The notes below the pieces were generated by a model. It was not told the DNA's origin and ran no database searches. It saw only the letters and a program-made list of their open reading frames with translations. A stretch of DNA of 64,000 nucleotides from Tuctoria greenei (lineage: Eukaryota > Streptophyta > Magnoliopsida > Poales > Poaceae): contig JAYESD010000008.1 in the NCBI GenBank assembly GCA_036927565.1, forward strand, positions 22,710,100 through 22,774,099. The letters are read 5' to 3'. The position numbers were made by a program, and so were the translations under genes. Below, piece by piece: positions 51,803 to 63,031 of this stretch; position 1 is the first letter of the stretch; each line of letters starts with the position of its first letter.

Positions 51803-52223
51803 CAAAGGGGGAGAGTTAAGGGAGTTTAGTGAGTTTAGTCCTTTTGTGGGTGTGTTTTGTGATGTATGACTGTCATGTAAGTGTGTTTTGTGATGTATGA
51901 CTGTTATGTAACATATTTATGCTCTTGGATGTTTACATTTGTGCAAGACTCGTTAATGTTGCTTACTATCAATATATTGCTCTTATTGTCAATCTTATGA
52001 ATGTATTGATGTTATTCATGTCTTGTCACAAACTGTTGCGTACATCACGTAGGCACCCCACCATAACGTGTGTGGGTATGAAAGAACTTCTCCATCTCTT
52101 TTACATGTTGCATACATTGAGGGGGAGTCATTCATACGCACACATGTTATGAAAACCAAAACTTTATACTCTTATTTGTGAAGGACTTAATGTGTTGTCA
52201 TCAATCACCAAAAAGGGGGAGAT
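51803..52223 (+). promoter_or_regulatory. Three polypurine tracts before the 3' LTR
   Basis: AAAGGGGGAGAG (51804-51815), TGAGGGGGAGT (about 52118-52128) and AAAAAGGGGGAGA (52210-52222); the last abuts the 3' LTR and should prime plus-strand DNA. Repeated tracts are a known Sirevirus trait. A 34-bp tandem duplication (TGTGTTTTGTGATGTATGAC...) lies at about 51850-51910. Confidence 0.75.
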
Positions 52224-53884
52224 TGAAAGTGCATCTAGGTTCCCCGTGGGTTTTGGATGATTGATGACGACAATTAAGTCGCTAATGAGCTCAAGTGATC
52301 TTAGCACAGGTGAAGACTCAATCGGGGACGCAAACCCTCAAAAAGGAAAAGGAAGGAAACGGAGTCAACTCGAAGCGTAGAAACTAGGGTTTCTAGCGTG
52401 ATTGAGTTAGACTAGCCGTAGTAATAGGAGGGTGTGTGTGTAAAGTGCATTGAGATCAAGTTTGGGAGCTCAAAGTGGTTTAGAGGTCAAACCTATGAAA
52501 GAAATGAGTGAATGAGTGGTCTGGCCGTAGGGCCGGACTAGTCCGTGCAGGAGGCCGGACTAGTCTGCCCCTGGCCGGCCAAGTCCGTTATCGGCCGGAC
52601 CAGAAGGGTCTGACCGAGATAGGACTAGTCCGTTTGTGACCGGACTAGTCCGGGTAGCTGTGAGTGGGTTTTGGGGATGAAGTCCCAAAATCATGGACTT
52701 GTCCGTTTCGGACCGGACCAAGAGGTCCTGAGTGAGAACGGACTAGTCCGCCCGTGGGGTCGGACTAGTCCAGGTTGGCTAGGAAAAGGTGCTTCTGTGG
52801 CTAAGTCCGGGAGGACCGGACTAGTCCGCCCTAGGGGCCGGACTAGTCCGTGGTCCTCAGACTAGTCCGTTTTCACACGGAGCAGAAGGCTCTGTGTGAG
52901 ATCGGACTAGTCCGGTGTTGACCGGACTAGTCCGTTCTGGAAGTGACCGTTTGAATTTGAAGTTTGGCGGGTAGCGTGACGATAGTGTGTCAGCTGTCGG
53001 GACCTGACAAAGGGGTCAGTGGTCCCCTAGGCCGGACTAGTCCGGGCCAGTGGCCGGACTAGTCCGCCCTTTTGCTGAAGTCAGCAGATTGGGCTTGGGA
53101 CCCCTATAAAAAGGGGACCCCCGGCCTCATTTCGAATACCTTTGGAAAAACTCAAACCCTAGCGCCGCCACAGCCAACTTGGAGCACTCCTAAGCCTCCT
53201 TCTTGCCTACTTTCCCTCTAAAACTAATTCTTGAGTGGATTAGGGTTTAGTGAGGTGGAGAAGAGGAAGAACATCGCGCTTGTGCTCCCGGTTTGATCTC
53301 TTGCACTCGTTTGAGTCTTTGTGGGCTGTGTATTGAGTTTGTTTTATTGTGTTGATCACATTTGTGGTGTGGGAGCCTCAGTTTGTGAGAAGCCCCAACG
53401 AACTTTGTAATCACCGTTGTGATTAGTGGAGAACCAAGTTAGGCCCGTGCGGTAAACTTGGTGAGGGAAGGGTTGTTGGACCCGGTCCTTTGTGGACTCC
53501 TCAACGGGGACGTAGATTCCTTGTGTGGAATCGAACCTCGGGATAAAATCCTTGCCCCCTTGTGTTCTTCGCATTCATTCTATTGATTACTTTGTTCTAG
53601 GGTTGGTAGTCTCGTTTCATACTCCGCATTGCTACAAACTTGTGGAAACTTGACTTGCTCTTGTGTAGGTTGTTGCTCAACTTGACTTAAACATATACTC
53701 ACTTGTAGCAACGAGAAAATTCCCTAAAACTTGCTAGAAACAATTTTTTAGGGTTATTCACGCAGGCTGACCGGACTAGTCTGCCCCCTGACCGGACTAG
53801 TCCGCCCCCTGTAATTTAATCTCGTTTTATTGAGTCATTTGCAGGTCAATTAGCCTATTCACCCCCCCCTCTAGGCAACTTTCA
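52224..53884 (+). repeat. 3' LTR of Sirevirus
   Basis: 1,661 bp, 22 bp longer than the 5' LTR because GACTAGTC...CCCCCTGACCG near 53770-53812 is present twice and a C-run is one base longer. Confidence 0.95.
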
Positions 53885-53889
53885 CACAT

Positions 53890-54255
53890 GCTTAATTAAT
53901 TAATCATATGATTAATTAAACTAATCACGAGTTTCATACTTCTAGCAGAAAATTGCAAGAAGAAAATGCGATCGACATGAAATCGATGTCCCCCACCACT
54001 GACCCAACGAGAGATCACACAGTTGTATTTGATAACAGATGTCGAATCATGATAAACAATATGAAACAATGATGACACAACTCTAGAGCAAATGACGCAA
54101 GTCTGACTCATTTACAAGATTTTGAAAGTTTAGAAATAATGAGCTCATCAATGCACTCTATACCGTGACACGGGAGTTGAAGTGGTATCATATCACTATC
54201 TCGTGCCCGTTTACCTAGATCGCTCCTCGCGCACATGCAATCACGAAGGTATTAG
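53890..54255. other. Right flank of Sirevirus, no gene
   Basis: AT-rich; continues 41461-41778. Nothing recognised. Confidence 0.35.
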
Positions 54256-54399
54256 GATCGATGGCCAAAGAAGGAACGAAATCCCCTGCAGTAACTGCAA
54301 CTGACTGGTGGGACCAGGAGGCATGGGCCCCACCTGTCAGCTGCAGTAACTGTAGTGCAATTACTGCAGGGGATTTCGTTCCTTCTTTAGCCATCGATC
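54256..54399. repeat. Foldback element with 44-bp arms
   Basis: 144 bp: left arm GATCGATGGCCAAAGAAGGA... and right arm its complement with about two mismatches in 44 bases, loop ~55 bp. A partial third copy of the inner part follows to about 54450. A transcript would form a long hairpin. Confidence 0.85.
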
Positions 54400-54508
54400 A
54401 TGGGACCCACCTGTCAGCTGTAGTAACTACAGTGCAGTCACTGCAGAGTATTTGAGTCCGCCAAAGAACTGTCGTGTGGAGCGGCTCACCGCTGATGTGG
54501 AAGATGAA

Positions 54509-54811
54509 GGCCCTCTTTGGCACAGCTCCGCGGAGTTGATTCTCTGGTATCACTTCTGTTTCTCTGATGAAGTGATTCTCTGACTGAAAGTGATTCTCTA
54601 TTATTTTCAAAAATAAACTCTTAAAATCAGGATAGAGAATCGCTTCACAGAATCAGGAGAAGCTACTTTTTCAGCTCCCAACCCCTTAATTCATTTCAGA
54701 TAATTACTTCTCAGATCAGACAAGAATCACTTCTTTTGAAAAACAGTGTTTGGTACAGCTTCGCTGATTCTTCTTGAGAATCAGTTCTGTGAAGCTCTGT
54801 CAAAGGAGGCC
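54509..54811. mobile_element. MITE, GGCCNCCTTTG-type ends
   Basis: 303 bp; ends GGCCCTCTTTGGCACAG and (complement) GGCCTCCTTTGACAGAG; 3-bp flanking repeat GAA. The interior holds repeated GTGATTCTCT-type words and their complements. No coding. Superfamily uncertain, PIF-like by TSD size. Confidence 0.7.
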
Positions 54812-55504
54812 GAACTATGTGGTGGCGCAATGAGCGAGGAAACGGGGATTCAGGCAGTGTAGAGCGGAAAGGGGTCAGGAAAGTCCGAGTTTTTATAGGG
54901 GAAACCGGAGGCACGGGTGGCCGGGAGCTGAGCTTGTCTAACTGGCCACTCAAGATCATTGATGGCCTTTACTCTCAGTTAATAGCGATTAATTAAGTGC
55001 TCATAGAGCAATCCCTGCGTCTGCGTTCCAATGAGTTTTAACCTTTTTGTCATCATCGCACGCTCTTCATTATAATTAGTACTGGTGCCCTATTTGTCCG
55101 CTTATCTTTTATTTATTTGTATAATCAAGTTGACTTTGAACTTGAAACTTTTATGTGCGTATTATATTTCTCACCATCTCATCTACACGTGTGTCTTGAG
55201 AGTGTTTTTAAAATCCCATCGGAAATGTGATTCCCACATTCCGTTGAATTTTCCCATCAATAAAACCGCCCTAAACTTACCAAACATATCTTACTGTAGC
55301 TTTCAACTAAGAACCCATCGAGGCGGACCAAAGAACAGGGGACATTTCCATTCCAATGTTCCACATCAATCCTCTACCAAAATACAGCAGGAGTATGTGC
55401 AAGCTTTGTCAGGTTTGTGGCTGGAATTCATCGAGCTTTCAATCTAGAACCTGATTTTTTTGGTTGGCAGCTCCAGCTAGGCCAGTAGAAAATATTGATT
55501 TCTG
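54812..55504. other. 3' flank and probable 3' UTR of DGK gene
   Basis: Downstream (minus strand) of the kinase stop codon. No gene or repeat recognised. Confidence 0.4.
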
Positions 55505-56633
55505 CTAATGGTCTCCACCATTGATTATCAGTGAGGGGTAGGGCACCTTCTTTATATCAACAAATGTAGAATACTCAGAGCTAAGTGGCTGCTTCCATGG
55601 CTCACCATCCATCTGCATGTATGCGTCCCGCCAGTGGCCACCTTTGATCTCTATTCGGATGGCTGCTGCCTGATAATTGTAGTGAAGAATCAGTTATGTG
55701 ATTCCTTCTTATTTTGGGAAAAAAATATAACGATACTAGACAAATTCTCTAGCAAAATATTCACGAGCTCAGGGTTTCCTTTTGAAAAAAATATGCCAAA
55801 TACAATAGTGTATCCATGTATGCAATTTTGGTTGTTCACCAAAAAAAATACAAATTATACAATATAATTTATGCACAAAATCACATAGCTTTGACACCAA
55901 ATTTGTAGTTTATCATATAGTTTTTTTGGTTAATATAGTGATTTCATTGTAGTCATTGCCAGGGAGCGACTAGAATGCAATCAGATGTTTAATGCAATCA
56001 TACAATCAACATTGGATCTGTATTCTACGGTCAATGCATCTTTTTATTTAGCCCCCTTCACCACCCCTACACCTAGTGGTGGGGGTCAACGACCGTAGGA
56101 TGCAGATCCAACTGTTGTGGATGCTTAACTGCACGATTGCACTAAAACTCTGATTTCATTGTAATCATTGTCAGGGAGCGATTTGAATGCAATTAGCACT
56201 CTGGTGCAATCGTGCAAAAATTAAATCTAAATCACACGATCCCCATTCAATGGTTACTGTATTTTTACACTTAAAACCTCCCCCTGATAACATAAATGCA
56301 GTGTAAACACTACTATTTGATAAAGGGATTTAAGTGTAAAGGTACAATAACTACTGGATGTAGATCGTGTGGTTCAGATTTAATTTTTGCACGATTGCAC
56401 TAGAGTGTTGATTGCGTTCTAGTTATTCCTATATATATATGGTGCAAGCATGCAATCATCCACTTCCAACCATTGGATGTCCATCCTAGGGTGGTTGTGT
56501 TTTTTCACTTAACTCCCTTCATGTGGTGGAGGGGGTTAAGTGAAAAAACGTACCCACCCTAGGATATACATCCAATGGTTGATGATAGATGATTGCATGC
56601 TTGCACCATAGATGTGATTGCATACTAGTCACT

Positions 56634-56732
<99 letters not shown>

Positions 56733-59700
56733 GGGGGGGGGGGGGGGGGCATATAGAAGGTTATCAGTTTTGCTTTTACAAATTTTCTTTAATGATTCTA
56801 CTTTGTAGAAGATGTATTTTGTTTGTGCCATTTTTTTTTCAAGTCACAGGAATACTTTTCCTCCTTTTTATCACCTTCTAATCTTTATATAATTGGACTT
56901 AAATTATTTGTCATAAATATTTGGATTAGTAGTATTAGTAAACATGAAACTCCTCTGGAGAGAAAATGAACATATAGAAGGTTATCAGTTATCCTACCCA
57001 AAACTGCACATGACGGAAAATCATCCCTCCTCCAGTTAGATGAGAAACACAAATACTCCAAAATACAATCGTCTTTCTGAATAACAACTCAAAGTACTTA
57101 CGTAGGGAGCCAGTACCTGAGCTATGTGCTTGGCAGATATAAGTTCAACCATCACGAGAGATGCATGCCACCCTTGCTTCAGTCCAAATATTTCTAGGAG
57201 ACCATCATCTGACTGAGCTTCAACAAATCCTCTCTACAGGCATAAATAAATGAATGTATCATAAGACAATGGTAACCCAATTGATGATCTAAATTGTCAG
57301 TAATTTAGTCAACATACTTTTTCCAAATATTCAGGTTTCAAGTGCCCCCATGGGTTCCTTCCACTTGCGTAATTGTGGAGGTTTAGTGCAACAATAGCCC
57401 TCACACTGCAAAATGATTTGAATTTCATTTTAGAAGCATAATCTCTAATAGCTAGCCCAAATAGAGAACTTGTCAGCTTGCCTTGATGGTACAGGAATGT
57501 TCTCCCACTCATAACTATCCATCCTCTTGATAGCTAAACGGATAATGTTCCTCAATCCCCTGCATAGAGAGAACAGATTGAGAAAGTAGCAAACAGCTTA
57601 TGCTACTCTGGGTTGGTAACTAATCGCTGGTCGATAAAATCTTGAAAAATGAATAACCTGAAGGTGTCCCCCCCCACCCCCCCCTAAAAAAACTTCAAGT
57701 TGTAAAAGCAAGCATTCTACTTCAGGAATAACATTTTGGAGACGTGGACAAACTAGACAATGATAATATACTGAATTAAAAATAAATTTTTTTACTAAAA
57801 AATATATATAATTACCATAGAAATTTATGAAAGATAATTGAGACTTCCACGAGAGGAAACTGTGTGTAAAAAATCCTGTACTTTTTGGACATATAAAATG
57901 AAAACTCAACTAATCCTAATCCACTATTACCAGCATCTCAACAGTATCAGATTACAGGTATAGTGTAAACTAGTACAAGGTGTTTTCAGAGGCATGCTCC
58001 CTATCACACCAGATGTTATTCTTTGAAAGGAATACCCATTTGACCTTTAGAAAAACGAAAATATACAATTTCAGACCATGAATTGCATATCTGCAACTAA
58101 AACTGTTCTAAAGCATAGAGGTGATGCCAGAAATGTATATACTTGCGTAGAGATAAGATATATTAAAATATATAAGAGCATCAGCACCCACCTCAGTTCA
58201 GGGTCACTAATGCACTGTGTAAAGAACCATCCTTGCTTGAAGGTGTATCCTGCGTAAATTAACTGTCATAAAATCAGCCAATCAGTATTTAGTTAGAAAC
58301 TCTCGCTCTAAATGTGTAATAGAATCAAGATATGCAACAAGCAGGATGTGTCATGGGTTCATTTGATGCTAAACACATACTGCAGGAATGGGAAATCACC
58401 ACAATGCACAAAAGGGAAAGGTTAATTTTGGTGGAGAGATGTGTTGAGTTTTCGGGAGGAGTTCAAACAACAGGCAACAGTGAAAGTTAGTGGGAGATAC
58501 GGTCATGTTGTGGCAAGAGGAATGGCAAGGACACCTATTCAAAAGAGACTTCTCAGGACTGTTTACATTTGCTAGAAAACCCAACATCTCCTTTGCACAT
58601 TAAACCTTTAAACGGATATTACACAGCATTTCTTTAACCCCCTTTCAGAGGAGGCAGAAACAGAACTTGATAACATGAACCTGGTCATCCAACAGGAGGC
58701 AATACTTCGTCAATTTATAGAGTTTTGGGCCGATCTATTGATCCAAGACATTGAAAACTTGGATCCCTACCTATACACATCTCTTACTAAATACAGTACA
58801 CTTGATAAGTGAGGAGAAAGACATGGACCTTCATGATCGACCTAAACTAGTTGGGCATGTTATGAATAACACTTGTATTCACTATGGAGGTACGATGTCC
58901 AAATATATAAAGACAAATAAGTATACAGTATTCAGAACGTAGCTGAATATGGTGATTCTTCCCTTCTGGTTAGGATTAAGATACATTGTTCTGTGGATTA
59001 TCAAAAAATGGTAGCATGATTGTTAGTTGATTATTGAAATTTTCACTAAATTGACTGCATATCTGCAATAGATGGTCATGTTGACCCAAACTTTACAATC
59101 ATACATCAAAAAGGATATGAAAAACCTGAGCGAGAAATGTCAATGTTTGGGCCATGGGGTGTTGAACTGCCAAAAATGTAGGAAAGGGCAGCCCCTTCTA
59201 TTTTATATGTACCTTATTAGATAAAGGTCCACTTGCAAGGAATGGCTTCTCGTCACGTAAATGGTGAAATCCATAAGCCACTTGAGCATCCATTCCTGCA
59301 TCACGAAGAAGTATGGCCTCAAGTTCCATAGTTCAGAGAAAAAAATGTGTAATGAACAGATTACATGTAATCAAGTATTGACGAATGAAACCCCGTGACA
59401 TATCCATTTTATGTCTTAAATATCATCTTCTCTGATGCTGAAAATGAATTTAAAGGGCACCATAAAAGGAAACAAATCTTGAGAGAAGATATCATATATG
59501 TATCTCACTATCTCTCCAAGGTAGTACGAAGAGTGTATATTAATTACCTATACTCTATTAGTAAATAAAAAGAAATAGAGCACGAAAATAATCACATTGT
59601 TCTTTTTGAGAACACGTGCCTGGTAATTATCCGCACCTATTTTTCTCAGCTGAACAAACAAATGGCATTGATCTAGATACTTCAAATTTATATGGAGCAA

Positions 59701-62299
59701 CATAGGAAGTGTGATGGATACTCAAAAGGATCAAATGAAGGGAAAAAATAATTTACCTAAAACATACTATTTAAAAGGGCATGTTTTGCCATTGAATTAA
59801 TAATCTAAAGACCTAACCAATACGTTCCTGAACAAAATAAGCTTCATAAAAAATACCTATGCTGAAGTAATTATAGAAAACACCATCAAAGCAAGACACT
59901 GTCTCAGGCAACTCTCCCTCAGCTGTGCCATCCTGCAGGAAACAGAGATTTATCTTAGCCTAGCATAAGGCATCACTGAAACAGGCCAAAAAGATAGCAT
60001 AGAAGGACCAGTGCATTACATCATAAAATGTGCACTCTCCGAGATGCCTCAGGGAGTGAGGAAGGTCCAATTCTTCTTCCTCTTCTTCTCCATCTTGAGG
60101 CATAGAAATAACAACATGCCAACTGCACAAAGGCAAACACCATACAAGTCATTGTAATTGGTAAATAAATTATGAAGCAATAACTATTTTGAGACTAAAA
60201 ATAAAAAGCCATGAATATACAGAGAAAACAAGGATCAAGTAGCAAATCTAGCTAAATGAGAAGTTATAGAGATAGCAAGGTCAAAGCATGAGCTATCTTT
60301 CATATAAATAATTCTTCACAAATCTTTAAAATGGACACGGGAACTTCTAGGATTGCGTGAAGATGGATTTAATCACCACATGACGGCAGTGTTGTCCAGA
60401 CGTCGCCTAGGCGTCCAGTCGCTTCAGGCCGGACGCCATGGCCGGTCGCCTCGCCTAGAAAGAGCGCCACCGCCGCCGTCGCCGTGGCCTCTGGCCGGCA
60501 TCGCTGCTGGCCGCTGTCTCTGCTAGTCGCTGCCACCGCCGGCACAGTCGCCGCCGCGGGTTGAGACGAGAGAGAGAGATGTGGGGAAGAGGATTAGGGT
60601 TAGGTGCCTGAAAGGTATGTTATATACTACCTTAGCCGTCCTATCTGCAATGGGTGGATCTGACGGTTGAGCGCCCGGCCCACTAAAGCCCGATAACCCT
60701 TCGGCCTCCCTGTTTTCGTTCCGCCTCTGTCTTTTGCCTCCCTGATTTCGTTCCGCCTGTCTTCCGCCTCCCTGTTTTCCGCCGTCGCCACCTGTCGCCG
60801 GTGGCGGCTGGCCAGGCGCCTAGCCATCCGGGCGCCCTTTTACAACCTTGCATGACGGTCCACCAAAGTAATCACCCCAAAGGTAACATCTATAGTCAAC
60901 ATTGCACTTTCTTTCTTAGAAGTGGATGGCCCTCTTTCCAGATATTTCATGTACAAGCCTAATGGATTAGTCGAATATGCATTAAAAAATTGTAAAACTA
61001 AGCATATGTCTGCCATTGGTGAATTTTGCACCATTAAGTTGTTTAATGACATGTACTCTCTCCTTTCTCCTCGAAAGTTTGTCAGCTTATAGTTCATTCT
61101 TTGAACTAGAAGGTGACAAACTTTTGAAAAAGGAGAAAATATTAAAGTTCATGCCAAGGTACGGAGGTAGTAAATATACACATATCAGACTCGCCTGTCT
61201 AAACAAGAAACTGAGCCGCAGATAGCCTTGTAGAGAGATCGTTTAGCAGCTGCTTTCCATGAGAAAGAAAAGGAAGCACCCTGAAAGTAACTGTTACGTG
61301 ATGAAAAAGTTGCAGTAAGTAGCTTCATAAGAACACTGTAAGAGAAGGGAAAGAGATCATTTTACCCAACCAAAGCTCCTTGAGAGATCATTTCCAGTTC
61401 CAAGTGGTATGACAGCTACTGGAGGAACAGGTTCCCTGTTCTGAACATATAGATCCCCTAAACATCCCAACACCCAACCTACTGTACCGTCACCTCCTGC
61501 AACCTAGGAAAGAAGAGCTGTAAGTGTTCAAAGGAAGAGCCTGCTTTTTTCCTTTAATTGGTATTCAGAGTCTATGTCAGTTTCCAAACTGCCTACAGGT
61601 CAGCCCTCAACTTTAAATTGTACTTGTACAGGTTCGTATTCCTTTCCCTGGTTTCTGTTTTTATTAATATAATCATAGCACTAGCGGCATCCCTACTGTA
61701 ATTACCATAAAAATCAAAGTCTATGTTGACAATGCCTTTGAAGTATATTTCATTGATGTAAAATCAAGAAACGGTAACGATAATTTGAAAGCTTATTTTG
61801 TCTTAAAGGCTTCTGCAGAAAATTATAGCCTTATAGGAACGGAAATTTTTCACCATATATCTCAATACAATCTGGATGGAAGACCAGCATGACAACAAAC
61901 CTAGACAAGACTCATGGCTAGATTCATAAACTCTTAACCAGTTGGCCATAGTTATAAACCACAGTGTTTTTGTAGTGTAAGGGTGTTGCAGATTACTCTA
62001 GGACTTCTTTACTATATGAAATATCATAATAATGAACTTCTTGTCAATCATTCTATTAACAAAACTGTAATTCATGATGACATTACTACCTTGAAATGCG
62101 TAAAACAGTTGGCTGAATGTATATAACTAATTCTGTATTTTTACAGTAGTTGCACCCAACAAGGCTATGTGCGTACCATGACTCTCAGATTATCGCGAAC
62201 AGATCTTGCAACATGATCTCCAGAGTCGGCAAGTTGTTCTAAACAAGCCAAACCATATTGCACAAAGTCAGAAGGCTTCACAACAGTAAGATCAAAAAC
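55505..62299 (-). CDS. DGK: Diacylglycerol kinase (DGK), 3' eleven exons
   Basis: Minus-strand exons: 62177-62299, 61366-61503, 61195-61280, 60020-60122, 59857-59932, 59213-59295, 58192-58262, 57482-57559, 57318-57405, 57117-57233, 55505-55669. Together 1,128 nt, 375 codons plus TAG, all phases consistent. The catalytic domain shows VAGGDGTVGWVLG (nucleotide-binding glycines) and PLGTGNDLSRSFGW. The accessory domain shows FYNYFSIGMDAQVAYGFHH, HNYASGRNPWG, DDGLLEIFGLKQGWHAS and AYMQMDGEPWKQP. The enzyme phosphorylates diacylglycerol to phosphatidic acid in plant lipid signalling. The N-terminus (about 100 residues, including the first GG-type motif) is missing and must lie past 64000. Two introns begin GC instead of GT. 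No coding lesion. Subgroup not assigned. Confidence 0.93.
55962..56429. mobile_element. Two adjacent Mutator-like foldback MITEs in DGK intron
   Basis: Copy 1 (55962 to about 56150) and copy 2 (56174-56429) each begin GGGAGCGA(C/T)T(A/T)GAATGCAAT and fold back on themselves. They share the TTTGGTGCAATC-like inner block with 21617-21850. The 20 bases before each copy are nearly identical (ATTTCATTGTAGTCATTGCC / ATTTCATTGTAATCATTGTC), so the pair may come from a local duplication. Copy 1 lacks a clean right end. Confidence 0.72.
56441..56607. repeat. Third foldback element, 17-bp+ inverted ends
   Basis: GGTGCAAGCATGCAATCATC at the left pairs with GATTGCATGCTTGCACC at the right. A second inner pair (CATCCTAGGGTGG / CCACCCTAGGATA) and a third (TTTTTTCACTTAAC / GTTAAGTGAAAAAA) leave almost the whole element double-stranded if folded. 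Confidence 0.8.
56637..56749. repeat. Compound microsatellite (TA)n(TG)n(G)n
   Basis: About 29 TA units, about 18 TG units and a run of about 18 G. It lies in the long DGK intron between exons ending 57117 and starting 55669. Confidence 0.93.
57406..57481 (-). other. GC-AG intron of DGK (76 bp)
   Basis: Minus-strand donor CAAG|GCAAGC, acceptor TTTTGCAG|T. The frame (PSS then VRAIVALN) is only kept with the GC donor. The flanking AAG|GCAAG fits the GC-donor consensus. Confidence 0.85.
60123..61194 (-). other. GC-AG intron of DGK (1,072 bp)
   Basis: Minus-strand donor GACAG|GCGAGT, acceptor TTTGTGCAG|T. The join gives LDSWHVV. The nearby GT (in GAGT) would break the frame. The intron carries the hAT element at 60387-60850. 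Confidence 0.82.
60387..60850. mobile_element. hAT-type non-autonomous element in DGK intron
   Basis: 464 bp with perfect 8-bp TSD CATGACGG (60379-60386 and 60851-60858). Ends CAGTGTTGTCCAGACG and, complemented from the right, CAAGGTTGTAAAAGGGCGCC. GC-rich, with CCGCC repeats and GTTTTCGTTCCGCCT repeats near 60710-60780. No transposase. Confidence 0.83.
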
Positions 62300-62696
62300 C
62301 TGGATTCAGAAAACCTGACAATTTAGTGCCTAACCATCTCGATGTCTCATGAACAGAATATAGCAGTCACAATCTGCTAGACATTGAAAATTGTGTTGGA
62401 TCCTTCATCTAAGTACAAATACAGAAAATGTTCTGTAACAAAACTGTGCCACATAAACGTGTAGAATGGGAAATATAGAAAAAATGATGTTTCCAAATTT
62501 AACTGATATTCTACCATTCAGCAGTTCAACTATTTTCAACAGAACTCCCTAAAAAGAACAGCAATTTCTTACGGTGAGATAAGTCACATAGCATGAACCA
62601 GTAAATATCCATGTGAAAAGAACTAATTACTTAAACGATATTCAGAGTCATGTGTCAATATATGCCCATGAACTTTAGAAAAAAGAAAATCATGTG
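62300..62696 (-). other. DGK intron, no gene
   Basis: AT-rich sequence upstream of the first visible DGK exon; ends AG at 62300-62301 (minus). No further exon found. Confidence 0.45.
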
Positions 62697-62711
62697 TCTT
62701 CATTAGTTATT

Positions 62712-62881
62712 TTTTCGAAAGCCCGGAAGAAAACAAAGTTTATATGAAAACCGTAAAACAAAGAAGATAGATCATCCCTCAACCGGTGACCCAAACACCA
62801 CTAGTCTCGCTAATCTCGTGGAAACCCACAAACACCACGACAGACATCAAACGCAGGTTGACCTCCTAGACCCACCTACTA
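62712..62881 (-). mobile_element. SINE-like insertion
   Basis: 170 bp between perfect 15-bp direct repeats TCTTCATTAGTTATT (62697-62711 and 62882-62896). On the minus strand it ends in a short A run. No clear pol III A and B boxes were seen, so the SINE label is tentative; a tiny 5'-truncated LINE tail or other retro-inserted RNA would also fit. Confidence 0.55.
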
Positions 62882-62971
62882 TCTTCATTAGTTATTAGAA
62901 CTAAAAATTTAAATTTCATCTGCATGGAAACCCTAAGGCGTAAATTATTATTCCAACTTAACGGTGAGGTG

Positions 62972-62994
62972 TGTGTGTGCGCGCGCGTGTGTGT

Positions 62995-63025
<31 letters not shown>

Positions 63026-63031
63026 GGGGGA
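62972..63031 (+). repeat. (GT)n / (G)n microsatellite
   Basis: GTGTGTGTGCGCGCGCGTGT, then about 10 GT units and a run of about 22 G. Confidence 0.93.

Larger units (their letters stand above)
41779..53884 (+). mobile_element. Complete Sirevirus-like Copia retrotransposon
   Basis: 12,106 bp between perfect TSDs CACAT (41774-41778 and 53885-53889). LTRs 41779-43417 and 52224-53884 start TGAAAGTGC and end CTTTCA. PBS for initiator tRNA-Met, gag with coiled coil and zinc knuckle, pol in order protease, integrase, RT, RNase H, then a third ORF and three polypurine tracts. The extra ORF after pol, repeated polypurine tracts and LTRs loaded with CCGGACTAGTCCGG palindromes are typical of the Sirevirus (Maximus) lineage. 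By eye the LTRs differ at about 11 substitutions in ~1,640 bp plus a 21-bp duplication and a C-run indel, so the insertion is recent. Pol is uninterrupted. Confidence 0.95.

Noticed and set aside
56618..56881. Open frames with Tyr-Ile and Cys-Val runs
   Set aside because: Translations of the (TA)n(TG)n microsatellite.
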